From Pseudodonghicola flavimaris (GTDB lineage: Bacteria; Pseudomonadota; Alphaproteobacteria; Rhodobacterales; Rhodobacteraceae), in the NCBI RefSeq assembly GCF_030164425.1, contig NZ_JASNJD010000011.1, positions 1-64,000 on the forward strand: a stretch of DNA of 64,000 nucleotides. Reading direction: 5' to 3'. Position numbers and translations under genes: made by a program. Under the pieces are notes generated by a model, which was not told the DNA's origin, made no database searches, and saw only the letters and a list, made by a program, of their open reading frames with translations. Of this stretch, positions 1 through 7,125 are shown piece by piece; position 1 is the first letter of the stretch; the number at the start of each line of letters is the position of its first letter.

Positions 1-215
1 ACCTGGACGAGGGCCCGATCATCGAACAGGACACGGTGCGGGTGACCCATGCGCAATCGGCGAGCGATTACGTCAGCCTCGGCCGCGACGTGGAAAGCCA
101 GGTGCTGGCCCGGGCGATCCATGCCCATATCCACCGCCGGGTGTTCCTGAACGGCAACAAGACGGTGGTCTTCCCGGCGAGCCCGGGCTCCTACGCCTCC
201 GAACGGATGGGCTGA
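1..215 (+). CDS. purU: Formyltetrahydrofolate deformylase PurU, C-terminal fragment
   Basis: Only the last about 70 codons are present; the gene begins before the window. The fragment runs from LDEGPIIEQ through VTHAQSASDY and ends ...GNKTVVFP...SERMG. This is the C-terminal half of the formyltransferase-like domain of PurU; GPIIEQ and the terminal 'FLNGNKTVVF' are typical. PurU hydrolyses 10-formyl-THF to THF and formate in the cytoplasm. Rhodobacterales often keep purU beside methylated-amine genes, where it helps recycle folate loaded with formaldehyde-derived carbon; the dmm genes 3 kb downstream fit that. The active-site region lies outside the window and cannot be checked. Confidence 0.9.
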   Translation, partial: LDEGPIIEQDTVRVTHAQSASDYVSLGRDVESQVLARAIHAHIHRRVFLNGNKTVVFPASPGSYASERMG

Positions 216-260
216 GGCCCGAGGGCGATGGGGGCGCTGCCCCCGCCGCCCTGACGGGCG

Positions 261-292
261 CCTCCCCCGGGATATTTGGGGCCAGAAAAAGA
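261..292 (+). repeat. Dispersed intergenic repeat, subtype A copy 1
   Basis: This 32-bp element starts CCTCCCCCGGGATATTTGG and ends CCAGAAAAAGA. It is 30/32 identical to the reverse complement of 56781-56812. It lies just after purU. Other related copies are at 36134-36161, 36178-36208, 40780-40812 and 61819-61849, always between genes. Confidence 0.8.
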
Positions 293-414
293 GCCGGGGG
301 CCGCCAGGGAGAGGCGCCGGGCCGCTGCGGCGGCTGCAGGGTCGGGCTGGATCTTCCCCGGGCTTGGACGCTATCTTGCGGCACGCGCCGAATGCGCCTG
401 TTCGAAGGACCGTC

Positions 415-1128
415 ATGCCCAGCTCCCCCCGTCCCAATGCGCTGCAGTCGCTGCCCGGGTCCACCGTGCAATACGTGATAGATACGCTCAGCACGCGGAT
501 CGTGTCGCAGGAATATGCCGCCGAGGAGCGCCTGCCCTCGGAACGTCAGCTGGCGCAGGATCTGGGGGTGGCGCGCAATACCGTGCGCGAGGCGCTGGAC
601 CAGCTGGAGGAGCGCGGCATGATCCGGCGGCGCGCCGGCTCGGGCAGTTTCGTCACCTATGATCCCACCGGCGCCCGCGAGGCGATCTCGCCGGTGGCGG
701 CAGAGACCGGGCCGCTGCAGCTGCAGGTGATGCGCGGCATCCTGGAGCCGGAGATGGTGCGGCTCGCCATCGTCAACATGTCGCCGCGCCAGATCGACGA
801 TCTGTCCGAAATCCTGTCGAAGATGGAAGCGGTGCAGGCCGATGCCACCGCCTTCGTGCGGCTGGAGGAGGAGTTCCATCGCCGCATCGCCGAGGGCACC
901 GGCAACCCGCTGTTGATGGCTTGCTATAATCTGGTGATCGACGCGCGGCGGCAGAGTTTTCGTACCGCCATGTATCGCCGTCACCTGACACCGGCGCGGA
1001 TCGCCGAATATCAGCGCGGCTACAACGGGCTGTTCAACGCCATTGCCGCGCGCGATATCGAGGAGGCGAGCGAGTTCATGAAGCTCGTCCTCATCCAGGA
1101 TCAGAAGCTGTTGCTGCAGGAGACCTGA
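415..1128 (+). CDS. FadR-type GntR-family transcriptional regulator
   Basis: Predicted cytoplasmic DNA-binding regulator of about 237 residues. The N-terminal winged helix-turn-helix holds LPSERQLAQDLGVARNTVREAL, followed by the wing GMIRRRAGSGSFV; the C-terminal half is an all-helical FCD effector domain (EEFHRRIAEGTGNPLL, with the family's His-containing metal/ligand site). An in-frame ATG at 364 exists, but 415 is preferred because GAAGGA lies about five bases upstream and the protein then begins at a normal FadR length. It sits directly before the amt-dmmDABC genes on the same strand. A TTTGGT-N4-ACCAAA palindrome at 1482-1497 is a plausible operator, so it is probably the local regulator of methylated-amine use. 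The ligand is unknown. Confidence 0.85.
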   Translation: MPSSPRPNALQSLPGSTVQYVIDTLSTRIVSQEYAAEERLPSERQLAQDLGVARNTVREALDQLEERGMIRRRAGSGSFVTYDPTGAREAISPVAAETGPLQLQVMRGILEPEMVRLAIVNMSPRQIDDLSEILSKMEAVQADATAFVRLEEEFHRRIAEGTGNPLLMACYNLVIDARRQSFRTAMYRRHLTPARIAEYQRGYNGLFNAIAARDIEEASEFMKLVLIQDQKLLLQET

Positions 1129-1424
1129 GCTGGTCTGAAACTGGCTCAATTGGTTCCTTTTGACCTGAGCGCGGGGCTGCGGCATGCGCCGCTGGCGCGG
1201 CTGCAATCCTGCGCCGGGCCATCGCCCGACTCGCGCCCGGACCCGTCAAAGGCGAGAGAATCATCTGATTTTCGTGCGATTCGCTCTATGTCCCGACGCT
1301 GCGGCGGTGCGGCGTTTGCGCTGAAAACGCCCGGATGACTGCACAATAATCACTCAAATAGCGCGAAACCTCTGTCCAAAACGCAGGTTTTTGCGCCCAA
1401 CAAATTCCCGACAGGAAAAATAAT

Positions 1425-1450
1425 TGACCCACGGTGAGTGGATTGGGTCA
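1425..1450. promoter_or_regulatory. Inverted repeat TGACCCA-N12-TGGGTCA
   Basis: A perfect 7-bp inverted repeat with a 12-bp spacer lies about 95-120 bp before the amt start. Its spacing would suit a dimeric regulator. No family consensus was recognised. Confidence 0.35.
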
Positions 1451-1481
1451 GTTTGTCCTATCCAGTGATCCAATTTCTGGA

Positions 1482-1497
1482 TTTGGTTCAGACCAAA
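1482..1497. promoter_or_regulatory. Candidate FadR/GntR operator
   Basis: TTTGGTTCAGACCAAA is a perfect 6+4+6 palindrome 49 bp before the GTG start of amt. FadR-subfamily regulators commonly bind TGGT...ACCA dyads, and the gene just upstream encodes one. A related half-site, TGGTCTGAA, occurs at 1131-1139. Confidence 0.5.
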
Positions 1498-1545
1498 ATA
1501 ACGGACTGGGCAACACAGTCGCCTCCACAGGACAGGGAGTTTAGT

Positions 1546-2925
1546 GTGGAACAGGACCTTGCATCCTTGGCTGCCGCCGTCGCGGAGCTGAAGGCGGGCG
1601 TCGCCGCGACCAACGGCACGTTCTCCGAAACCTTCTACTTTCTCACGATCCCGCTCATGGTGCTGATCCATGTCGGGTTTCTCGCCTACGAGATGGGCGC
1701 CTCGCGCTCGAAGAACGCGCTGGCCTCGGGGATCAAGAACATCCTCGCCTTCGCGATGATCGTACCCTTCTTCTACTTCATCGGCTGGTGGATCTACTGG
1801 GCCTTCCCCACCGGGCTCAGCGGCAGCATGGGCGCGATGGAGATCTCCGGCTTCGACTATGCCACCGCCATCGCCGCGCCCTGGAGCGAATACATGGGGC
1901 CGAACCTGGATGACCGCTCTTCCGGCGTGTTCTTCGGGGCCTTCGTGCTGTTCGCCGCCACCACCGCCTCGATCCTCTCGGGCGCGCTGATCGAGCGGAT
2001 CAAGCTGACCGGTTTCGTGGTGCTGGCCATCGTGCTGGGCGCCTTCGTCTGGATCCTCGCCGCCGCCTGGGGCTGGCATGCCGATGGCTGGCTGGTCACC
2101 AAATGGGGCTATCACGATTTCGGCGCCGCCGGCGTGGTGCATATGATCGCCGGGTTCTTCACGCTGGGTGTGCTGCTGAACCTCGGGCCGCGGATCGGCA
2201 AGTTCAACGCCGATGGCAGCGCCAACCACATCGCTGGACACTCGATGCCGATGACGCTGATCGGGCTGATGCTGATCATCGCCGGCTTCTGGGGCTTCCT
2301 GATGGGCTGCGTGATCGTGCCGGGCGAGGCCTGGAGCTGGTCGTCGAGCATCGAGGCGTCGATCTACGGCACGCCGATGACGATTTCGGGCATGACCTTC
2401 AACACGCTGATGGGCTTTGCCGGCGGTATCATCGGGGCCTGGATGATGACCCGCGATCCGTTCTGGATGATGTCCGGGGCGCTGGGGGGCATCATCTCCT
2501 GCGCCGCGGGGATCGACCTGTGGTATCCGCCCATGGCCTTTGCCATCGGCTTCGTCGGCGCCTGCGCCATGCCCTTCGTCGCCTCCTTCCTGGAGCGGCG
2601 CGGCATCGACGACGCGGTGGGTGCCTTTGCGGTGCATGGTTTCCTGGGCTTCTGGGGCGTCATGGCCGTGGGCATCGCCGCGCAGGGCTATCCGGCGATG
2701 TTCGGCGCCGATGTGGTGGAAACCTCCTTCATGGGCCAGCTGGTCGGTGCCGTGGTGATGGCGGTGCTGGGCTTTGCGCCGGGCTATGTCGTCTCCTTCA
2801 TCCTGAAAGTCACCGGGCAGCTGCGTGTACCGGCCGAGGCCGAGGTGCTGGGCCTCGACAAGGTCAAGGTGCCCGCCACCGCCTATCCGGAATCGCTGCA
2901 CCCCTCGGTCAGCCCGGCTGAATGA
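1546..2925 (+). CDS. Amt/MEP-family ammonium or methylamine transporter
   Basis: Inner-membrane channel/transporter of about 460 residues with roughly eleven hydrophobic segments. Amt features include the periplasmic Trp/Phe-rich segments, FGAAGVVHMIAG (conserved pore-lining His) and DAVGAFAVHGFLGFWG (the second pore His). A longer reading frame opens at 1438, but a GTG at 1546 is preferred: ACAGGGAG lies about seven bases upstream, and the 36 residues lost are not membrane-like. The gene precedes a 58-residue membrane protein and dmmDABC, so I infer import of dimethylamine/methylamine or recapture of ammonium released by demethylation. Its extended N-terminus before the first membrane segment and lack of a glnK neighbour set it apart from the usual amtB locus. 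Confidence 0.85.
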   Translation: MEQDLASLAAAVAELKAGVAATNGTFSETFYFLTIPLMVLIHVGFLAYEMGASRSKNALASGIKNILAFAMIVPFFYFIGWWIYWAFPTGLSGSMGAMEISGFDYATAIAAPWSEYMGPNLDDRSSGVFFGAFVLFAATTASILSGALIERIKLTGFVVLAIVLGAFVWILAAAWGWHADGWLVTKWGYHDFGAAGVVHMIAGFFTLGVLLNLGPRIGKFNADGSANHIAGHSMPMTLIGLMLIIAGFWGFLMGCVIVPGEAWSWSSSIEASIYGTPMTISGMTFNTLMGFAGGIIGAWMMTRDPFWMMSGALGGIISCAAGIDLWYPPMAFAIGFVGACAMPFVASFLERRGIDDAVGAFAVHGFLGFWGVMAVGIAAQGYPAMFGADVVETSFMGQLVGAVVMAVLGFAPGYVVSFILKVTGQLRVPAEAEVLGLDKVKVPATAYPESLHPSVSPAE

Positions 2926-2957
2926 TCCCAACCCTCTGATACGGAAAGGAAAGACCC

Positions 2958-3134
2958 ATGGAAGCTCCTTTTGATGCAACCAGCTGGGACGGTATCTCCG
3001 GCGCCATCTATGCCGGCTACGGTTCGGTCGAAGGCCTGTGGCTGGCCCTGGTGCTGGCGATGGTGGTGGTGGCCGTGATCCTCGGCTGGCGGCACGAGAA
3101 ACACGCCTACGACGCGGCGAAAGAAAAGGGCTGA
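2958..3134 (+). CDS. 58-residue single-span membrane protein between amt and dmmD
   Basis: ATG at 2958 follows GGAAAGGAAAG with normal spacing. The product begins MEAPFDATSWDGISGAIYAG, has one hydrophobic segment at about residues 27-43 (LWLALVLAMVVVAVILGW) and ends in a charged tail (RHEKHAYDAAKEKG). It lies 32 bp after amt and 70 bp before dmmD on the same strand, so it is almost certainly co-transcribed. I do not recognise a family. From position and topology it could be a small accessory subunit of the Amt-like transporter or a membrane anchor for the mono-oxygenase. Codon use matches its neighbours. Confidence 0.75.
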   Translation: MEAPFDATSWDGISGAIYAGYGSVEGLWLALVLAMVVVAVILGWRHEKHAYDAAKEKG

Positions 3135-3143
3135 GGCCCCCGG

Positions 3144-3165
3144 TGCGGGCGCTGATGCGCCCGCA
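3144..3165 (+). other. Intercistronic hairpin before dmmD
   Basis: TGCGGGCGC-TGAT-GCGCCCGCA is a perfect 9-bp stem with a four-base loop and no following T tract. It is more likely an RNA processing or stability element than a terminator, since dmmD follows closely. Confidence 0.5.
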
Positions 3166-3204
3166 TCCCCCAAGTCAGAAGAAGACCCCAAGGAAGGACA
3201 CGAC

Positions 3205-4338
3205 ATGACCGCATCCTGGCGATTTTCCGCATTGGCAGACCGGCACCGGGCGCTTGGCTCGGCGCTCGAGGACTGGAGCGGGATGGGCACCGCATGGAGC
3301 TATGACAAGGACCAGCTCGAGGAGTATCTGGCAATCCGCACCAAGGCGGGGGTCATGGATGTCTCCGGGCTGAAGAAGGTGCATGTGATCGGGCCGCATG
3401 CCAGCCATGTGATCGACCGCGCCACCACCCGCGATATCGAAAAGCTCAAGCCCGGCCGCTCGACCTATGCCACCATGCTCAACGATCAGGGCAAATTCGT
3501 CGACGACTGCGTGATCTACCGCATGGGGCCGCACAGCTTCATGGTGGTGCATGGCTCCGGACAGGGGCATGAGCAGCTGACCATGGCGGCGACCGGCCGC
3601 GCCGTGCAGGTGCTGTTCGACGACGATCTGCACGATATCTCGCTGCAGGGGCCGCTGGCGGTGGACTATCTCGAAAAGCACGTGCCGGGGATCCGCGACG
3701 TGGTCTATTTCAGCCACATCCAGACCACGCTGTTCGGCAAGCCGGTGATGATCTCGCGCACCGGCTACACCGGCGAACGCGGCTATGAGATCTTCTGCCG
3801 CCGCCAGGATGTGGTGGAGATCTGGGATACCATCGTCGCCGAGGGCGCCGAGATGGGGATCATTCCCACCCGTTTCACCACGCTCGACCTGCTGCGGGCG
3901 GAAAGCTATCTGCTGTTCTTCCCCTATGACAATTCCGAAATGTACCCATTTGCCGATGAGGCCTGCGGCGACACGCTGTGGGAACTGGGGCTGGAATTCA
4001 CCGTTTCCAAGGGCAAGACCGGCTTCCGCGGGGCGGAGGAACATTATCGGCTGCAGGGCAAGGAGCGGTTCAAGATCTATGGCGTCAAGCTGGAGGGCAC
4101 CACGCCCGCGGCCGAGGGCGCGCCGCTTCTCAAGGACGGGGTGCAGGTCGGTGTCGTGACCGTCGGCATGTACTCGCCCCTGAACGCGCATAACGTCGGC
4201 ATCGCCAGGATGCCGGTGGACTGCGCGGTGGAGGGCACCGCGCTGACCGTGCGCAACCCGGACGGTGACATCGCCGCGATCGCCCATCCGATGCCCTTCT
4301 ACGATGTGGAGAAGAAGCGCCGCACCGCCAAGGGCTGA
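3205..4338 (+). CDS. dmmD: DmmD, GcvT-like aminomethyl/THF-binding protein
   Basis: 377 residues of the glycine-cleavage T-protein fold. The N-terminal folate-binding GCV_T domain covers about residues 40-260 (e.g. ISRTGYTGERGYEIFC, the conserved folate-site segment) and the C-terminal beta-barrel about 270-370 (VGVVTVGMYSPLNAHNVGIA). The start at 3205 follows AAGGAAGG. In Ruegeria a GcvT-like protein encoded first in dmmDABC is needed for growth on methylated amines though not for mono-oxygenase activity in a heterologous host; the likely role is capturing formaldehyde from demethylation on tetrahydrofolate. The gene order here (D-A-B-C) is the same. Without that context it could only be called a GcvT paralogue. 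Confidence 0.85.
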   Translation: MTASWRFSALADRHRALGSALEDWSGMGTAWSYDKDQLEEYLAIRTKAGVMDVSGLKKVHVIGPHASHVIDRATTRDIEKLKPGRSTYATMLNDQGKFVDDCVIYRMGPHSFMVVHGSGQGHEQLTMAATGRAVQVLFDDDLHDISLQGPLAVDYLEKHVPGIRDVVYFSHIQTTLFGKPVMISRTGYTGERGYEIFCRRQDVVEIWDTIVAEGAEMGIIPTRFTTLDLLRAESYLLFFPYDNSEMYPFADEACGDTLWELGLEFTVSKGKTGFRGAEEHYRLQGKERFKIYGVKLEGTTPAAEGAPLLKDGVQVGVVTVGMYSPLNAHNVGIARMPVDCAVEGTALTVRNPDGDIAAIAHPMPFYDVEKKRRTAKG

Positions 4339-4406
4339 GGCTCCGACACCCCGGGGCAGGGCGCCGAAGACGCCCGCCCCCACCTCTGAACAGGGAGGCA
4401 CCGTTC

Positions 4407-5018
4407 ATGCCAAATACGCAATTTTCCCCCTCGATCGATAGCCGGCCGGTCTATCCCGGGCTCACCCCGCATGGCGCCAGCCCGGCGATCATGGTCGCCG
4501 ATGCCGAAGGCGCCGCGGCCCTGCGTGAGCTGGCCGCGCGCGACGCGTCGGTGATGGATCGCGCCCAGGTGGTGCTGGCTGCCGGGGGCGCCGCCGGTCT
4601 GGCCGAGGCCCGGGCGCTGCAGGCCCTGCAACCGAAGGGGGTCAGCCACGAACCAGACCTGGCTGCCGCGCTGCCGCTGCTGCGCCGTCTTCTGGCCGAG
4701 GCCCGGATGGGCACCCGGCTCTATCTGGCCGGCAGCGAGGGGCTGATCGGCCAGGTCTCGGCGCTGGCGCTGGACGCCGGATTGCCCGCCGACGCGATCG
4801 AGAGCGAACACCGCGGCCCGATCGCCCGCCGCATGCAGTGCGTTCATTGCAAGGGCATCACCGAAGGGGTGACCACCGACCCCTTCACCTGTTCCCACTG
4901 CGGGCTGACGCTTTTCGTGCGGGACCATTTCTCGCGCCGGCTGGGCGTGTTTCAGGGCGTCTGCGTCGACGCCGAAACCCCCGGCATCATCCCAGAACCC
5001 CAGGAGATTCGCCCATGA
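4407..5018 (+). CDS. dmmA: DmmA, dimethylamine mono-oxygenase small subunit
   Basis: 203 residues in two parts: an alanine-rich N-terminal domain (about 20-130) and a C-terminal zinc-ribbon-like domain with two CxxC pairs (MQCVHCKG and FTCSHCG). It then ends with HFSRRLGVFQGVCVD, a segment typical of the DmmA family. The start at 4407 follows GGGAGG. Its stop overlaps the start of dmmB (ATGA-type), so the two are translationally coupled. Family knowledge: DmmA, DmmB and DmmC together convert dimethylamine to methylamine plus formaldehyde. DmmA may mediate electron transfer or assembly; its exact role is not evident from sequence. Confidence 0.8.
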   Translation: MPNTQFSPSIDSRPVYPGLTPHGASPAIMVADAEGAAALRELAARDASVMDRAQVVLAAGGAAGLAEARALQALQPKGVSHEPDLAAALPLLRRLLAEARMGTRLYLAGSEGLIGQVSALALDAGLPADAIESEHRGPIARRMQCVHCKGITEGVTTDPFTCSHCGLTLFVRDHFSRRLGVFQGVCVDAETPGIIPEPQEIRP

Positions 5019-5965
5019 GCCGGCAGATGCTGCTCAGGGTGACCGAGGTCGAGCCGCTGACGCCGCTGGTCACCCGTTTCCGTTTCGAACATCCCGAGCG
5101 CGCGGCGCTGCCGCTGTTCTCCGGCGGCGCCCATGTGGTGGTCGAGATGCCCGATGACGGGGTGTTGCGCCGCAATGCCTATTCGCTGATTTCCGATCCC
5201 TATGACGGCTCCGGCTATGAGATCGCGGTGCGTCGCGAGGACACCGGCCGCGGCGGTTCGCGCTTCATGCACGGCCAGGTCGCCACGGGGACGGACCTGC
5301 GGGTGTCGCTGCCGCTGAACCTCTTCGCGCTGGACCCGCGGGCGAAGAAACACGTGCTGATCGCCGGCGGCATCGGCATCACCCCCTTTCTGGCGCAGCT
5401 GCGGCAGCTGGAGCGGCTGCAACAGCCCTATGAGCTGCACTACGCCGCGCGCTCGCAGGCCGAGGCCGCCGGGTTGAAGCTGTTGCCGCAGACGGCGCAG
5501 GTGCATGTGCATATCTCGGAAAACGGCGACCGAATGGATCCGGGCGCGCTGCTCGAAGGGCAGCCCATCGGCACCCATGCCTATGTCTGCGGCCCAGAGG
5601 GGCTGATCGCCGCGGTGATGGATGCCGGCGCCCGGCTGGGCTGGCCGCCATCGGCGCTGCATGCCGAGGCCTTCGCCGCGCCGCCCCCGGGCGAGGCGTT
5701 CCGCGTCACCATCGGATCCACCGGCGCCGAGATCGAGGTCGGCCCGCACCAGAGCCTGCTGGAGGCGCTGGAAGCGGCGGAGGTGGAGGTCGACTGGTCC
5801 TGTCGCGGCGGTGCCTGCGGCCGCTGCGAGACCGGGGTGCGCGCCTGCCATGGCCGGATCGAGCATCACGATCACTGGCTCAGCCCGGAAGAGCGCGCCG
5901 CACAGACCAAGATCATGCCCTGCATGTCGCGCTTCAGGGGCGACAGGCTGGTGCTGGACCTTTGA
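5015..5965 (+). CDS. dmmB: DmmB, flavin/2Fe-2S reductase subunit of dimethylamine mono-oxygenase
   Basis: 316 residues with phthalate-dioxygenase-reductase layout. The flavin-binding barrel is at about 1-100 (RNAYSLISDPYD, the RxYS flavin motif), the NAD(P)-binding domain at about 105-220 (LIAGGIGITPFLAQL; YVCGPEGLI) and the C-terminal plant-type 2Fe-2S domain at about 235-316 (CRGGACGRCETGV, then a later Cys in MPCMSRF). It supplies electrons from NAD(P)H to the haem subunit DmmC. The ATG at 5015 overlaps the stop of dmmA; a longer in-frame opening upstream has no support. dmmC follows 11 bp later. Confidence 0.88.
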   Translation: MSRQMLLRVTEVEPLTPLVTRFRFEHPERAALPLFSGGAHVVVEMPDDGVLRRNAYSLISDPYDGSGYEIAVRREDTGRGGSRFMHGQVATGTDLRVSLPLNLFALDPRAKKHVLIAGGIGITPFLAQLRQLERLQQPYELHYAARSQAEAAGLKLLPQTAQVHVHISENGDRMDPGALLEGQPIGTHAYVCGPEGLIAAVMDAGARLGWPPSALHAEAFAAPPPGEAFRVTIGSTGAEIEVGPHQSLLEALEAAEVEVDWSCRGGACGRCETGVRACHGRIEHHDHWLSPEERAAQTKIMPCMSRFRGDRLVLDL

Positions 5966-5976
5966 GGGACCCTTCG

Positions 5977-7017
5977 ATGACAAAGCATTTCAACGACGAA
6001 ACCTTCCGTGGCGATTACACCTACTACAACTCGCCCGAGGCCATCCGCCGCTTTCCCTTCCCCTTCGACCGCGACAGCTACATGTATTCGGTCAATATCG
6101 AGCAGCACCCCGGTGGCCCGGCCGGCTCGCCCTTCGAATATGCCTTCGACGTGGATGAACACTATGTGGCGGAGATGAAGGATCGCGCCATCACCCTGGC
6201 CGAGGATCCGCTGCGCTGCCAGTCGCTGCCGCATATGGAGCTGGCTGGCTGGGACCTGCTGGAACTGATCATGGAGGCGAAGGCGCGGGATTATCCCGAT
6301 CTGTTCGGGCTGCACAAGGACGGCGACCGCTGGCACTGGATCAACCGGCCGCTGAGGATCGACCAGCGGTTCACCTTTCTCGACGCCACGACGCTGCCCT
6401 ACGGGCCGATGGAATATATCACCCGTCAGGCCCAGGGCGATTTCGCGCTGCTGCACGAGCGCGAGGGCAATCTGTGGATGGATGCAGGCATGGTCACCAG
6501 CCAGGCCGACTGGTCGCTGGATTTCGATGTCGGCATGAATTTCTTCGAGTGGCACGCGCCTGTGCCCAAGGCCAAGAAGATGGGGGTCTTCGACAAGGCG
6601 CTGAAATTCCTGCTGGCGGTGCAGCAGGGGCAGGCCTATCGCCGCCTCAACTGGACCATGACGGTCAACCCGCGGCTCGATACCAGCCCGGAGAATTACC
6701 ACAAATGGGGGCCGGAAAAGCGCACGATCACGCCGCAGAACGTCGGCCGCAAACAGTTCCTGCGGGTCGAGTTGCAGAGCTTCTGGCGGCTGCCGCGCTC
6801 CAATGCCATCGTGTTCCCGATCCGCTGCTACCTGGCCTGTCTCGACGATCTGGCGAGCCAGCCGAAATGGGGGCGCAGGCTGCACCGGGTGCTGCGCGAT
6901 CTCGATCCGGTTCTGGTCGAGTACAAGGGGTTTGCGGTGAACCGCGACATCATCGTTGCCCATCTGGCGCGCTATGACGATGGCGCGCCGACCTCGCCGG
7001 GCATCTTCCCGGACTGA
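5977..7017 (+). CDS. dmmC: DmmC, haem-dependent oxidative N-demethylase (DUF3445)
   Basis: 346 residues of the DUF3445 haem-dependent oxidative N-demethylase family, the catalytic subunit that oxidises dimethylamine. Typical segments include LFGLHKDGDRWHWIN, QADWSLDFDVGMNFFEWHAPVP, LNWTMTVNPRLDTSPENY and the late RLPRSNAIVFPIRCYL. An in-frame TTG at 5962 exists, but the ATG at 5977 has GAGGGA at the right distance and gives MTKHFND. It ends the amt-small ORF-dmmDABC operon; a GC-rich stretch with inverted repeats follows but lacks a T tract. Confidence 0.87.
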   Translation: MTKHFNDETFRGDYTYYNSPEAIRRFPFPFDRDSYMYSVNIEQHPGGPAGSPFEYAFDVDEHYVAEMKDRAITLAEDPLRCQSLPHMELAGWDLLELIMEAKARDYPDLFGLHKDGDRWHWINRPLRIDQRFTFLDATTLPYGPMEYITRQAQGDFALLHEREGNLWMDAGMVTSQADWSLDFDVGMNFFEWHAPVPKAKKMGVFDKALKFLLAVQQGQAYRRLNWTMTVNPRLDTSPENYHKWGPEKRTITPQNVGRKQFLRVELQSFWRLPRSNAIVFPIRCYLACLDDLASQPKWGRRLHRVLRDLDPVLVEYKGFAVNRDIIVAHLARYDDGAPTSPGIFPD

Positions 7018-7125
7018 GCCGGGGCAGGGCGCCCCCTGCACCTCCGGCCCCGGGCGGTTGCCGGCTGGCGGCGGCTGCGGCCCCGGGGTATGGAAAGGGC
7101 GCTCTGTCCGATCTGGAGGTCGCCG

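Larger units (their letters stand above)
1129..1545. other. 417-bp intergenic region before amt, with candidate operators
   Basis: No convincing gene is seen. The 3' half is clearly AT-richer than its surroundings (about 1340-1500). It contains an inverted repeat TGACCCA-N12-TGGGTCA at 1425-1450 and the perfect palindrome at 1482-1497. A partial copy of the palindrome half-site, TGGTCTGAA, sits at 1131-1139 immediately after the regulator's stop codon. I infer that the promoter of the amt-dmm operon lies here. Confidence 0.6.

Noticed and set aside
1129-1545. A sigma-54 (GG-N10-GC) promoter for amt
   Set aside because: Several partial matches exist in this GC-rich sequence, but none had the TGGCAC-N5-TTGC spacing clearly enough to report.
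1354-2979. A 541-codon open frame on the minus strand
   Set aside because: Antisense to amt; composition dominated by His/Gln/Gly/Arg.
3135-3204. A glycine riboswitch before the GcvT-like gene
   Set aside because: The 70-bp gap holds only one hairpin; no tandem aptamer structure fits.
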